Numbered from the stretch's first letter, positions 45,789-57,067 are shown. The stretch: DNA of 64,000 nt from Gemmatimonadota bacterium (GCA_022571515.1 JACZXQ010000006.1:89334-153333); one strand, 5' to 3'. Program-made: numbers and translations. Notes: generated by a model from the letters alone, not told the origin.

Positions 45789-47944
45789 TCCGGGAGGCGG
45801 CCTCTGCGCTCGATCAGGGGGACGGCGGACATCCCGCTCTCGGATATCGCCGCAGCCATCGGCTGAGCGTTGAATTCGTCGGTGAATGCGCCGGCGTACA
45901 CCCGGACCGCCGTTCGTCCATCGGCGTAGTCCACCCGGAGCGCGTAGGAAGGAATCGCCACCGCGGCCAGTTCCTCGATTCGTGCGGCTACACGCGCCGC
46001 GCCATCGTACTCACCGAAGAAGAATGCGTAGGGCGTGGCTCTCACGAGCCAATCGTCCGGATCTTGGCGGTCGAGCACCACGGAGAGCAGCTGCTTGATG
46101 CTGTCCGCCTGCACGGCGTTGTACGCTGGTCCGGCAAACAGGACGTACTGGACACGCTCGTCCACTTCCAAGGGTGTGTAGAAGAAGAGAGTGCCCGGGA
46201 GCCTCGCCGCGAGGGTAGGCACCAGGCCCTGGGGCCTGTCGGGGGTTCGGTAGGAATTAATCAGCAAGGAATGGCTGACAATCGGCGTCGTCGGCTGCGC
46301 GCCATCCAACTGAACGGGCGCTGGGACGGCACCGCTCATGCGGTTCGCCGGCGTGATCCCGGGAACATCGACAATCCCGAAAAAGGCGAGACCATACCCG
46401 CCGCCACCGAGAATTACGCTCGCCGCCACCGCGGTCAGCAGCACTCGGCGCCGCTCCTTCCACTTTCGGCGCCGCTCCAACTCGTCCAGGCCGGACATCT
46501 TCCGCTCCGGCTGGACCCGCAACTCGCCATCAGCCGCGACCTGCTCCGTGTCTTCGCCAGGCTCGTCGGAGAACTCGTCATCGGAGGTAGGCGCCTCCGA
46601 GGCCGGCTCTGCCACTGCCGGGGTTTCCACCGGCACGGCCTCGGTGCCCGCATCCACAACGCCGATGTCGTCGCCCTCGAAGTCCGTTGGGGCGGGCGGC
46701 AGCTGCTCCGCCACCCCGGCGCCGTGCTCGACGCCGAACATCATGGATGTGTCGGTCGGAGCGACCATGTCGTCCGCGAGTGGCGAACGCTCGACCTCGA
46801 ACACGCCAACGTCCGGCTCGACTCCCTCGAGACCGTCGTCGGCCGTCAGGGAATCGGGATCCGGGACCACCGGCGGTGAATCGACGACTGGGAGCTCCGG
46901 AGCTTCTAGCTCGAGACCATCGCCGATGTCGAACGAAGGCTCCTGGTCGTCCGAACTGTCGTCCGAACTGTCGTCCGAATCACCGTCAGCCGGCCCTCCC
47001 TCCACGGACATGGGCTCGACGGTGTCCATGGTCTCGAGCCCATCCAGTGGCGTAGCGTTGAAGGCTGACGATTCCTCTTCACCCGGGCCATCGCCGGAGT
47101 GGGCGAACTGACCTCCGCCGAACCCATCGAGGTTGAATTCCCCGCCGTCGACGTCGGTTTCCTCAACAGGCGTCGCAGGCTCATGCAGGGAGAAGTCTCC
47201 GAATCCTTCCTCAGCGGACTCGTGGGACACCTCTTCCACAACCGCCGGCTCGTCGGTAACCGCTTCGATCACGGCGTCCGAGATGTCCTCAGCCACGTCG
47301 ATGGCCTCAACCGGTTCGTCCACGTCGAGCTCCGGAGCGAGCTCCGGGGCGACCTCCAAGGGCTCCTCGAGGGGAGGACCGAGCACCGCAATCGCACGAT
47401 CGACTCCTTCGGCTCCGGACGCATCGGCCGCAAACACGACGACATGATCGGCCCGCGCAAGCAGGCTCGACGCTCCCGGCAGGTCGGACGGGAGGTGTAG
47501 AAGAAGCGACACGCCCGAGTCGTGAAGCCCGCGTGTTACGGCCTCCCAACGTGGGTGAGCCAGGACCACCTCGGGGTCGGCAACAGGTGTGCCCGCCGTA
47601 GCCACGAGGAACGATCCCATTTCGGAGGCGAAAGTGGCGTGCTGTACTGATACACCGTATAGGAGTATGTCCGATACGCCTTGCCTGTTCTCGTGACCGA
47701 GCACTTCGTGGAGCCTGGGCTCACGCAGGTCCAGGTCGGAGAGTAGCACGCTCTCACCGGTCTCACCCCACGCACGGGCGATACCTACGGCGGCCTCGGC
47801 TCCCCATCGGCCATCGATCCCCGGCATCATCAGAAGGGCGATGATTTGAGGCTCCCCACCCCCGGCAGCCAACGTTGCCATGACCTCGGGAATCGAGCCC
47901 TCACTGGGGTCGAAGGGTTGCCAGTTTGGGAGATCAGCACTCAT
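45785..47944 (-). CDS. Pseudo-BY-kinase/SPOR-like membrane protein 1
   Basis: 719 residues, no named family. Residues 1-180 resemble the CpsD/Wzc tyrosine kinase P-loop domain: LLSDLDLREPRLHEVLGHE is the Walker A' strand and its LRxP-LH continuation. The Walker A, however, reads MMPGIDGRWGAEA, with no GK-S/T, so ATP hydrolysis is unlikely. About 190-480 is a long acidic, Pro/Ser-rich linker, with a DNA 12-mer repeated three times (46946-46981). One transmembrane helix (about 503-523) separates it from a C-terminal periplasmic region with two SPOR-like modules, the last ending RVYAGAFTDEFNAQPMAAAI. The stop overlaps the smc start. Together with the next gene upstream it forms a tandem pair. 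Peptidoglycan or divisome targeting is inference. Confidence 0.78.
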   Translation of the reverse strand: MSADLPNWQPFDPSEGSIPEVMATLAAGGGEPQIIALLMMPGIDGRWGAEAAVGIARAWGETGESVLLSDLDLREPRLHEVLGHENRQGVSDILLYGVSVQHATFASEMGSFLVATAGTPVADPEVVLAHPRWEAVTRGLHDSGVSLLLHLPSDLPGASSLLARADHVVVFAADASGAEGVDRAIAVLGPPLEEPLEVAPELAPELDVDEPVEAIDVAEDISDAVIEAVTDEPAVVEEVSHESAEEGFGDFSLHEPATPVEETDVDGGEFNLDGFGGGQFAHSGDGPGEEESSAFNATPLDGLETMDTVEPMSVEGGPADGDSDDSSDDSSDDQEPSFDIGDGLELEAPELPVVDSPPVVPDPDSLTADDGLEGVEPDVGVFEVERSPLADDMVAPTDTSMMFGVEHGAGVAEQLPPAPTDFEGDDIGVVDAGTEAVPVETPAVAEPASEAPTSDDEFSDEPGEDTEQVAADGELRVQPERKMSGLDELERRRKWKERRRVLLTAVAASVILGGGGYGLAFFGIVDVPGITPANRMSGAVPAPVQLDGAQPTTPIVSHSLLINSYRTPDRPQGLVPTLAARLPGTLFFYTPLEVDERVQYVLFAGPAYNAVQADSIKQLLSVVLDRQDPDDWLVRATPYAFFFGEYDGAARVAARIEELAAVAIPSYALRVDYADGRTAVRVYAGAFTDEFNAQPMAAAISESGMSAVPLIERRGRLPE
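46946..46981. repeat. Three tandem 12-bp units in the linker of SPOR-like protein 1
   Basis: The 12-mer GTCGTCCGAACT occurs three times in a row (the last copy ends ATC), coding for a DSSDDSSDDSSDDQ run in the acidic linker. It is in frame, so length changes would alter only the linker. Confidence 0.85.
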
Positions 47945-48083
47945 AGCGCACTCTCACCACTGCGAAGATCCATATCTGGCGAGCCAGACCGTCCGACCCG
48001 CATCCCCGGGACGGCCATCGATCCGGACCGTCGCGCGAGAAAAGTAACGACGCCCTCTTCAGGCGGGCAAACCGAGAGTCGAA

Positions 48084-49622
48084 TCACCGAACCACCCTTC
48101 CCACTAGTGACTCGAGCCCCGCGTCGGGAAAACCTGCGTCAGCCAGGAGATCACGCATCGTGGCTGCTTCATTCTCCCCCTGATAGGCGCCTGCCAGCAC
48201 CGCATAAATCGGTCGATCCACGCCGTTCTGGAGGACGATGTAGGCGTTGATTCCCTGCAACTCGGCCCCGGCGACGTACGTTCGCGCTTCCCCCATGTCG
48301 GACACCACGGCCAACTCGAAGGCCAGCGGCGTGCGCCGCACGATCCAGCGGCGGCGATCGTCGCCGGGGGTTACCGATCCGATCGTGTCCCTCAACGCCC
48401 TCGCCTCATCCACGCCCGCGGCGACGGCAAGCAAGCGGTGATAGGTCGTGCCGTCGACACGGACCGGAGCCACGATGAACGCCACTCGGGGGAGCAGGCC
48501 ACCCAGTGCCTCGGCGCGACGGCGCGCGGCCCCCGCGTCGCGATAGGACGCGAGAGTGAGTGAGTATCCAAGCGTCCGATCATCGCCTGATGCACCGCCG
48601 AAAGCGGCCGCTGCGACCGTTGCGACCGCCCCGGCGGCCGGAGCGGTCGCCTCCGGCGCCGACCTTGCCGGAGGCGGCTCGTTCGAAGCGGCCGGCGCAG
48701 AATCCTCCGCGTCCGGCCAGGCGATCGAGATCGCCAGCAGCCCGAGGATGATGACCACCAGCCCGGGCAGCATTTGCCTTGCCCAGGCTGAAGGAGAAGA
48801 CCCGTCATTCCCACCGTGGGCGGCCCCCTCGGTGACAGGATCGCCGGCATCGTCCTCCAGGTAGGCCTCCCACTCCCGCGGCGGTGCCTCTTCACCGGGT
48901 GCCGTAGGCTCCGGGGGATCCTCGACCACGAGTTCTTCGAGACCCTCCGGCCAGGGTGCGGCGAGCGCTGGAGACGTCTCCGCCGAAACAGGCTCATCCA
49001 CCGAAGGATCCGGTGCCCGGCTCGCCGGCCCACTCGTGGGTGGCCGCAACACCGCCCGAACGCGGGCCGCCATATCCGGTGGCAAAACAACGTATTTAGA
49101 CGCACTCAACACAAATATTGCGCTCGAGGCTTCCAGAATGCGTGCAAGGCCCGGCACGTGCTCGTCGGCGAAGAAAAAGACGCTCGCACCCACCTCCGCG
49201 AAGCCGGCGATGAGACCCTCCCAACCGACGTCGCCCGCCATCTGCGGGGCTTCGGCGTCCGCCGGACATGCCGGGGCGAACAGAAAGCTCCCCGCAACCA
49301 CGGAGCGGACGACTTCATCGATCCGAACCTGCCTGAGGATGACATCGGCCAGGTTCGGAGAGGCGGGTTCGCCGAGGAGGTCATGGAGAATGGGCGCATG
49401 GAAGCAGAGGTCGCCCAAGAACACGCGCTGGCCCGAGTCACCCCAGGTTCTGGCGATTTCGATTGCGGTTCGGCCGGCCCACTCGCGATCAGCATCGGCC
49501 GCGAGGAACAGGGTGACGACTCCCCCGCCGGCGCCTTGGGGAAAAGCGTCGGGTCCCACCTCATCTGGCACGGCGCCAGAGTTGGGATCGAAGTGCAACT
49601 GCGGAGGGCCGTCTCCGGTCAT
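48084..49622 (-). CDS. Pseudo-BY-kinase/SPOR-like membrane protein 2
   Basis: 512 residues, paralogous in layout to the following gene. A degenerate P-loop kinase-like domain (residues about 30-190: GRTAIEIARTWGDSGQRVFLGDL, PILHDLLG, NLADVIL) lacks a Walker A lysine; the usual GKST region reads ADADREWAGRTA. Then a Pro/Glu-rich linker, one transmembrane helix (about 283-300, LPGLVVIILGLLAISIAW), and two SPOR-like modules (YSLTLASYRDAGAARRRAEAL; YAVLAGAYQGENEAATMRDL). There are 139 bases to the next gene. It probably anchors in the inner membrane with its SPOR end in the periplasm. Function unknown; no listed family recognised. Confidence 0.78.
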   Translation of the reverse strand: MTGDGPPQLHFDPNSGAVPDEVGPDAFPQGAGGGVVTLFLAADADREWAGRTAIEIARTWGDSGQRVFLGDLCFHAPILHDLLGEPASPNLADVILRQVRIDEVVRSVVAGSFLFAPACPADAEAPQMAGDVGWEGLIAGFAEVGASVFFFADEHVPGLARILEASSAIFVLSASKYVVLPPDMAARVRAVLRPPTSGPASRAPDPSVDEPVSAETSPALAAPWPEGLEELVVEDPPEPTAPGEEAPPREWEAYLEDDAGDPVTEGAAHGGNDGSSPSAWARQMLPGLVVIILGLLAISIAWPDAEDSAPAASNEPPPARSAPEATAPAAGAVATVAAAAFGGASGDDRTLGYSLTLASYRDAGAARRRAEALGGLLPRVAFIVAPVRVDGTTYHRLLAVAAGVDEARALRDTIGSVTPGDDRRRWIVRRTPLAFELAVVSDMGEARTYVAGAELQGINAYIVLQNGVDRPIYAVLAGAYQGENEAATMRDLLADAGFPDAGLESLVGRVVR

Positions 49623-49752
49623 GAGCAGCTACACCGCAGGGATCGCGAGCGCGATGGACCTCCAATTCAAGAGTGTCGTCCGCAATCGGCACGGCCAGCG
49701 TGCCGTCTGGAGCAGAAGGTACTAACAGGCCGGGGCCCTTGTAAACCGCCTT

Positions 49753-50127
49753 CTAAGGCTCGAACTCGGCTTGTGGGGCGTCACCCCAGAGCATTTCCAG
49801 TTGGTAGAACTCGCGCGCCGCAGGGTGAAATACGTGAACGACGAAATCCACGTAGTCGATCAGGACCCATCGGCCCCCCTGCCTTCCCTCGATGTGCTCC
49901 GGGCGAACGCCTTCCTTCTTGAGCTCGTCGATGATGTGATCCGCCACCGCCCTCACCTGCACATCGGACATACCCGACGCAATGACGAAGAAGTCGGTCG
50001 CCGACGAAAGGCCCCTCAGGTCCAGGGCCAACACGTCGACAGCCTTGAGCTCGAGCGCGAAAACACAGGCTCGTGCGACTTCCGAGGGGAGATCCACGGA
50101 TTTCGATTGGGGTGCTGACGTCATCAA
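49753..50127 (-). CDS. rsfS: Ribosomal silencing factor RsfS
   Basis: 124 residues. VDVLALDLRGLSSATDFFVI, SGMSDVQVRAVADHI and LIDYVDFVVHVFHPAAREFY are the family marks. RsfS binds bL14 and blocks subunit joining under starvation. It lies seven bases after the rplI stop and ends before the SPOR-like pair. Between its stop and the 48084-49622 gene's start are 130 bases with no visible feature. Confidence 0.96.
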   Translation of the reverse strand: MMTSAPQSKSVDLPSEVARACVFALELKAVDVLALDLRGLSSATDFFVIASGMSDVQVRAVADHIIDELKKEGVRPEHIEGRQGGRWVLIDYVDFVVHVFHPAAREFYQLEMLWGDAPQAEFEP

Positions 50128-50134
50128 CCGACCG

Positions 50135-50590
50135 TCAATCGTCCATACGCTCGGTGCGCACCTCTACCGGGACCTCTACCTGCGCATGGAAGCGGATCGG
50201 GACCTCGAAGGCTCCGAGTTGCTTGATCGGTTCGTCCAGCACGATCTGCCTCCGATCAATCTCGAAGTCCAGCTCCCCCTGGTTCAGCTTGTCTGTGATA
50301 TCGGCGTTGGTCACAGAACCGAACAATTTCCCTTCCTCACCGGCCTTGACCTGGAAGGTCAGCGACAGCCCCTCGAGCTGAGAAGCCCGCCTACGTGCCT
50401 CCAGGTAGTCGTGCTTCGCCACCTCCCCGGCGCGAGCCTGTTCAACCTCCAAACGGCGCAGGTTTTTCTCACTCGCCGCATAAGCCAGGCCCTGGGGAAT
50501 GAGGTAGTTCCGGGCGTAACCGTCCTTGACGTCTACGACCTCACCGGACTCTCCAAGTTTCTCGACGGCCGTCCTAAGAATCAACTTCAT
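50135..50590 (-). CDS. rplI: Large ribosomal subunit protein bL9
   Basis: 151 residues. MKLILRTAVEKLGESGEVVD opens the N-terminal RNA-binding domain and contains DGYARNYLIPQGLA. A long connecting helix leads to the C-terminal domain with GKLFGSVTNADITDKL. ATG 50590 gives the conserved start; a GTG two codons upstream abuts the stop of the preceding gene. GAGGAGG lies upstream. Part of the rpsF/rpsR operon. Confidence 0.97.
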   Translation of the reverse strand: MKLILRTAVEKLGESGEVVDVKDGYARNYLIPQGLAYAASEKNLRRLEVEQARAGEVAKHDYLEARRRASQLEGLSLTFQVKAGEEGKLFGSVTNADITDKLNQGELDFEIDRRQIVLDEPIKQLGAFEVPIRFHAQVEVPVEVRTERMDD

Positions 50591-50596
50591 CGACAC

Positions 50597-51562
50597 TCAA
50601 CCTCCTCGACCTTTCTTGTTGGCCACCAAAGCTTCCACACGCGACCTGAGATCCAGCCACGTGTCACCCAATCCGATTACCATCGCCCCCAAGAACAGCA
50701 GCGGGGGCAGTAAGAAGACACCAAACAGCACGAGGATGAATCCCATCAGGGACAGTCCCCCGCTTAGAAACACGACGACCGCAACCCCCCGCAGCGCGTA
50801 AAGGCCGCCCATGAACACCACCACGTTGATGCCCGCCCGCTCAGCTCCTTCGCCCGACCCCAAACCCAGCACGACCAAGGCGCCGATGAACAACCAGACG
50901 AGATGGTCGTTGAACCGGAAGTCGCGGAGAGGGCCGATGCCCTTGTCGTTCCCGAGGGCGAGCCGCACATAGCCCCACCATGCCACTCCGAGCGCCGCCA
51001 GGGAAGAAAGACCCAGCAGAGCCGGAAACGCACGGCCTTGCTGTTCAGCCGCCTGATACGCCCCGGTCACCAAACGCCCGGACAACTGTGCCTCCGGGTC
51101 TCCAAAGAGGCGCGCCATCCCGGCCATAGCGCTCACGGTGGCGTCAGCGCCACTCATGATTCGCTGCGTGACCAGCCAGTCGACGTACGCCCAGTTTCCA
51201 GGCTGAGCCTCGAAAAACACCACCACAATCGCGAACGTGCCAAGCACCGCGGCGAGCGCGCGCGAAAAAAAACCTACCGCCGGCCACCTCAACGTAAGGG
51301 CCACGAACCATCCCGCCAAAAGAACCGCCCATCCGCGCTCCAGATGCCAGATCGCATCCCCCGACCATCCTGCGAGGGCTACCACCATGGCTAACCCCGT
51401 GACCACCAAGGCCCCCAGACGGCGGGCGCCCAGGATGACGGACAGGGCGATGAACGGCACCGCGATCATGCTCGCCATACTGCTGACCCCAAGTATGGAG
51501 CCGACCAACAACAAGCCGGCCGCGCGACGCCATCCTCGCCCCGGCCGGGGCGCATCCTCCAT
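50597..51562 (-). CDS. DUF2232-type polytopic membrane protein (YybS-like)
   Basis: 321 residues, about eight transmembrane helices. The position between rpsR and rplI is the standard locus of YybS/DUF2232 proteins in several phyla, and HLVWLFIGALVVLGLG plus LYALRGVAVVVFLSGG matches that family. Function is not established. It follows the fused ribosomal protein gene by 22 bases and abuts rplI. Confidence 0.85.
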   Translation of the reverse strand: MEDAPRPGRGWRRAAGLLLVGSILGVSSMASMIAVPFIALSVILGARRLGALVVTGLAMVVALAGWSGDAIWHLERGWAVLLAGWFVALTLRWPAVGFFSRALAAVLGTFAIVVVFFEAQPGNWAYVDWLVTQRIMSGADATVSAMAGMARLFGDPEAQLSGRLVTGAYQAAEQQGRAFPALLGLSSLAALGVAWWGYVRLALGNDKGIGPLRDFRFNDHLVWLFIGALVVLGLGSGEGAERAGINVVVFMGGLYALRGVAVVVFLSGGLSLMGFILVLFGVFLLPPLLFLGAMVIGLGDTWLDLRSRVEALVANKKGRGG

Positions 51563-51584
51563 GGATCCGAATCCGGATTCGTGG

Positions 51585-52286
51585 TTAGGCGTCGTGGTCC
51601 CTGACGTACGGAACCAGGGCCAAATATCGGGCGCGTTTGATGGCTCGGCCCAACTGGCGCTGGAAGCCGGCGGTCACCTTGGTGGTGCGCTTCGGCAAGA
51701 TCTTGCCCTGCTCGGTCATGAACTGCGCCAACGTCGAAACGTCCTTGTAGTTCAGTTGTTCTACAGGGGGACCTTCGACTCTGCGACGACGTCCGCGCCC
51801 ACCGCTGAATTCCGGGGGACCGTGGGCATTGGCGACCCTGGGACTGTCCCCTTCAGACGCTTCGTCCCCTTCGGACGCCTCAGAGGCTTCAGGCGCGGGC
51901 TCAGGCGCCGGCCGTCTATAATCATCATCGTTGTCGTCGTCATCGTCATTCGAGCCGGGTCGCGCGGGCCGGAAGGTCGACAGCCCTGTGGTGGTCTCCC
52001 CCTCGTTCAAAACGAGGAGGTAGCGAAGAACGCCGTCGTCCAGCGTGAGCGCACGCTCGTACTCAGGCAAAGAATCGGCGGATGTCCGAAGATGGGCCAC
52101 CACGTAATAGCCGGCTCTGCTCTTCTGAATGGGGTACGCCATCTGGCGGGTGCCCCAGTGATCGACAGCAACCACCTCGGCGCCGTCGCCCGCGGTCGCG
52201 AGCGCGTGGAATGCCGTGAGCTTCTCGTTGACCGCGTCCTCATCGAGGTCCGCGTTGAAAATGTAGACTACCTCATAAAGACGCAT
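51585..52286 (-). CDS. rpsF-rpsR: Fused ribosomal proteins bS6 and bS18 in one polypeptide
   Basis: 233 residues in a single uninterrupted frame. Residues 1-97 are bS6 (MRLYEVVYIFNADLDEDAV, WGTRQMAYPIQKSRAGYYVV, ALTLDDGVLRYLLVLN). Residues 98-165 are an acidic, low-complexity linker with an N-D run and Pro-Ala-Pro-Glu repeats. Residues 166-233 are bS18 (LNYKDVSTLAQFMTEQGKIL, RTTKVTAGFQRQLGRAIKRA). In separate-gene relatives the order rpsF-(ssb)-rpsR is the same. In frame across the linker I find no ATG, GTG or TTG that could restart translation, so bS18 cannot be made alone from standard starts. bS18 here has no N-terminal CxxC zinc motif. bS6 and bS18 bind each other on the 30S platform. The start ATG 52286 follows GGGAGGA. 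Confidence 0.95.
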   Translation of the reverse strand: MRLYEVVYIFNADLDEDAVNEKLTAFHALATAGDGAEVVAVDHWGTRQMAYPIQKSRAGYYVVAHLRTSADSLPEYERALTLDDGVLRYLLVLNEGETTTGLSTFRPARPGSNDDDDDNDDDYRRPAPEPAPEASEASEGDEASEGDSPRVANAHGPPEFSGGRGRRRRVEGPPVEQLNYKDVSTLAQFMTEQGKILPKRTTKVTAGFQRQLGRAIKRARYLALVPYVRDHDA

Positions 52287-52375
52287 AGCGTCCTCCCTCG
52301 GTCCGTCGTTCAGAACGGGCCCCGTCACCGAGACGGAGCAGGATGAAAGCCGTTAAATATATGGATCCAGACCCC

Positions 52376-53575
52376 TTAGAGAAGGGCCCGGTGCACCGCA
52401 TCGATGAGTAGCGGATAACGCTCGAAGGTCCAGCGGGCCTCGGCGAGGTCCAACCGCTCTCGGTTGGTGTGGGCGTAGCGCTCCTCTCCCGGGGCGAAGC
52501 CCACAGTCGGAATCCCGTGGACGCCGCAGCTCCAGCCCCCGTCGGTGGCGAACGCCCAGGGGCGAACCGTGGCAGGGCCGTCGCCGTCCCGCTGTCCGAC
52601 GGCCTCTGCGGCCGCTCGCACGACCGGGTCATCCGAGTCCATCACAAATCCCGGGGTAAACAGCGGACGCTCCGAAGTGATTCCCGTGTACGTCGTCTGT
52701 GGTTGTGCCGCCATCCGGACCTCCACCGTGAGTCCTTCAGGCAGGTCCCCGACTTCGGCACGCACAGCCGCTTCGACGGTCTGCTCCATCCATTCGTGGG
52801 TCGCCCCCGGCAAGACCCGCCAGTCTACGACTACCGTGACCTTGTCGGGAATCACGTTGCGGCTCTCAGGCAGCACATCCACCCCCGTAGCCACGAGAGT
52901 CGAACGGCCGAGCATCGGGTCTTCGGCCTGAGTCCCGGCCAGGTCGTGCAGGGCCGTCAGCACGGCAGGCACCAGGTCCAACGCGTTGGCAGCCCTTCCG
53001 GGAGCGCTCGCGTGTCCCGCCAGGCCATGGATGACGACCTCGACCTCGCCACGGCCGCGATGACCGATACACACATCGCCGTGGGTCGACTCACCGATGA
53101 CGACGGCGCCGGGTGCCACTCCCGAGTCCAGGAGCCGCTGCATGCCAAGACCACCACGTTCCTCGAACACCGTGTGGGCGACGATAATGTCGCCTCGGGC
53201 TCGACCCATGAGTGTGGCCGCCGCATAGGTCTGGAGCGCGAGCGGGCCCTTGATATCCATGGCGCCACGCCCGTGGAGGAAACCCTGCTCGACCGCGCCC
53301 GAAAAAGGTGGGAATTCCCACTCGGAGTGGTCACCCTCGGCGACCACGTCCAGGTGGCAGTTGAGCAGGACACTGGGCGCATCGCCGCTGCCCCTTACGA
53401 CTCCGATCGCGTTGCCGACGTCGTCCGTCCGCACGTCCTCAAAGCCCAGCGCCTCGTACTCCTCGATGACGCGGCGAGCCACTTCCTCCTCGTCCCCCGA
53501 GGGCGAGGGGATCCGGATGAGGTCCTGCGCAAAGGCGAGTGCGTTCTCGAACGTGGGCTCGCGGCCGCTTCCCAT
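52376..53575 (-). CDS. M20-family metallopeptidase/deacylase (ArgE/DapE/YgeY-like)
   Basis: 399 residues, two-zinc hydrolase. Ligands appear in NCHLDVVAEGDHSEWEFPPF, HGRGAMDIKGPLA, the general base and bridging region in VFEERGGLGM, IGESTHGDV, and the final His in YAHTNRERLD. A dimerisation domain is inserted in the middle (GRGEVEVVIHGLAGHASAPG). No signal peptide. Likely cleaves an N-acyl amino acid, succinyl-diaminopimelate or dipeptide; the exact substrate is not decidable. 25 bases separate it from the pyrophosphatase gene upstream. Confidence 0.88.
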   Translation of the reverse strand: MGSGREPTFENALAFAQDLIRIPSPSGDEEEVARRVIEEYEALGFEDVRTDDVGNAIGVVRGSGDAPSVLLNCHLDVVAEGDHSEWEFPPFSGAVEQGFLHGRGAMDIKGPLALQTYAAATLMGRARGDIIVAHTVFEERGGLGMQRLLDSGVAPGAVVIGESTHGDVCIGHRGRGEVEVVIHGLAGHASAPGRAANALDLVPAVLTALHDLAGTQAEDPMLGRSTLVATGVDVLPESRNVIPDKVTVVVDWRVLPGATHEWMEQTVEAAVRAEVGDLPEGLTVEVRMAAQPQTTYTGITSERPLFTPGFVMDSDDPVVRAAAEAVGQRDGDGPATVRPWAFATDGGWSCGVHGIPTVGFAPGEERYAHTNRERLDLAEARWTFERYPLLIDAVHRALL

Positions 53576-53600
53576 TATTTCGGATAGGCTCCTAGAGGCT

Positions 53601-55715
<2,115 letters not shown>

Positions 55716-55789
55716 CGGCGATGCTTACCTTTTCTAGGATATGAACGGCTGTCGATGATGGTCTGGCCAGTGATATTCCATCCGGACGC

Positions 55790-56353
55790 TCACCGGTTGA
55801 ACCGACTCATCGCTTCTTCGACACCTTCGGTAATCCAGACTTCCACAGCCTTGGTCAACTCCGGTAGCATCCCGACGACCAAGTCTTCGTCCTGCGGGCC
55901 CATCGGCGACAGGACCCAGTCCGAGAGAGCTTCCCCGGATGGCGCAATGCCCACACCGACACGCATCCTGGCGTAGGCGTCCGTGCCCAGCGCACCCGTG
56001 ATCGACCTGAGCCCGTGGTGCCCCCCAGCGCCTCCCTCGGGGCGAAACCGCACACGCCCGACCTCCAAGGCCGCGTCGTCGACAGCGACGAGCAGATCCT
56101 CTTCGACCTCGAAGTCCGACAGGAGGCGCAGCGAGATCAGCGCCGCCCCGCTGTTGTTCATGAATGTCGTGGGCTTCAGGAGGCGGATTTCACGTTCCCC
56201 AACCACTCCGTCAACGACCAGCGCCTTGCCCCGCTTCTCGAAGGGACCGAAACCCCAGTCGTAGGCGAGCCGATCGAGGACCCACCAGCCGATGTTGTGA
56301 CGGGTCCCGTCGTACTCTGGGCCAGGATTCCCGAGACCGACGACGACTTTCAC
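55790..56353 (-). CDS. pth: Peptidyl-tRNA hydrolase
   Basis: 187 residues. VVGLGNPGPEYDGTRHNIGWW contains the catalytic His, KPTTFMNNSG and the Asp in VAVDDAALEVGRVRFR. Releases peptides from peptidyl-tRNA. The rplY-pth neighbourhood (21-base gap) is common. Confidence 0.97.
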   Translation of the reverse strand: MKVVVGLGNPGPEYDGTRHNIGWWVLDRLAYDWGFGPFEKRGKALVVDGVVGEREIRLLKPTTFMNNSGAALISLRLLSDFEVEEDLLVAVDDAALEVGRVRFRPEGGAGGHHGLRSITGALGTDAYARMRVGVGIAPSGEALSDWVLSPMGPQDEDLVVGMLPELTKAVEVWITEGVEEAMSRFNR

Positions 56354-56374
56354 GACCAGGCCGCCGGCTGGAAC

Positions 56375-57067
56375 CTAGCCCCCGGACCCGCTCTCGTCCC
56401 CGCCGGCCTCGGACGGCGGGCTGACGTCGGCCTCAGGTGCCTCCTCGCCCTCGACCAACTCTGCGACCTCTTCGAGCTCCTCTTCGGGCTCCTCGACCTC
56501 GATGACCTTGGGCAGCGCGACCGCGCAGATCGTCTGTCCGACATCGGTGATGAGATCGATGTCCTCGCCAATCGTGATGTCCGAGACATGCAAGGAGTCG
56601 CCCACTTCGAGCAGGGCCACCTCGACCCCGAAGGACGTTGGAATCAACGAAGGAATGCATTTCACCCGAATCTCATGGATAGTCTGATCCATGATTCCGC
56701 CCCCCGTCCGGACACCTTCCGCTGTCCCCACCAGAACCACGGGGATGTCGACCTCGAGCGCCACGCCCTTCTGGATCTGATAGAAATCGATGTGGATAAG
56801 CTCGGTGCGGAACGGATGACTCTGGATCTCCCGCACCAGAATGTCCATCTCCTCCTCACCTTCGATGGCAAGGCTGACGATCGTGTTTTCGACCGAAATG
56901 GACTGGAAGAGCCCAAGCGCCTCGTGACTGTCCACCGTGAGACACATCGCGTCCAGGTCCCTGCCGTACACGACGGCCGGGATCCGGCCCGCGCTCCTGA
57001 TCTTCCGCGCGGCTCCCTTACCGGTTTCGCCTCTCTTGACGGCGGCGAGTTCCACCTTAGTGCTCAT
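56375..57067 (-). CDS. rplY: Large ribosomal subunit protein bL25 (CTC type)
   Basis: 230 residues. N-terminal 5S-rRNA-binding domain (KRGETGKGAARKIRSAGRIP, HPFRTELIHIDFYQI), TL5/CTC C-terminal beta domain (PVVLVGTAEGVRTGGGIMDQ), then an acidic tail (EVEEPEEELEEVAELVEGEE). Stress-related ribosomal protein. Follows prs by 30 bases. Confidence 0.96.
   Translation of the reverse strand: MSTKVELAAVKRGETGKGAARKIRSAGRIPAVVYGRDLDAMCLTVDSHEALGLFQSISVENTIVSLAIEGEEEMDILVREIQSHPFRTELIHIDFYQIQKGVALEVDIPVVLVGTAEGVRTGGGIMDQTIHEIRVKCIPSLIPTSFGVEVALLEVGDSLHVSDITIGEDIDLITDVGQTICAVALPKVIEVEEPEEELEEVAELVEGEEAPEADVSPPSEAGGDESGSGG

Noticed and set aside
52287..52375. Possible bS6-bS18 autoregulatory leader upstream of the fused gene
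   Set aside because: The 89-base leader has ACCGA near the ribosome-binding site and small hairpins, but I cannot place the known consensus structure with confidence; an Rfam search of the S6:S18 leader would decide.
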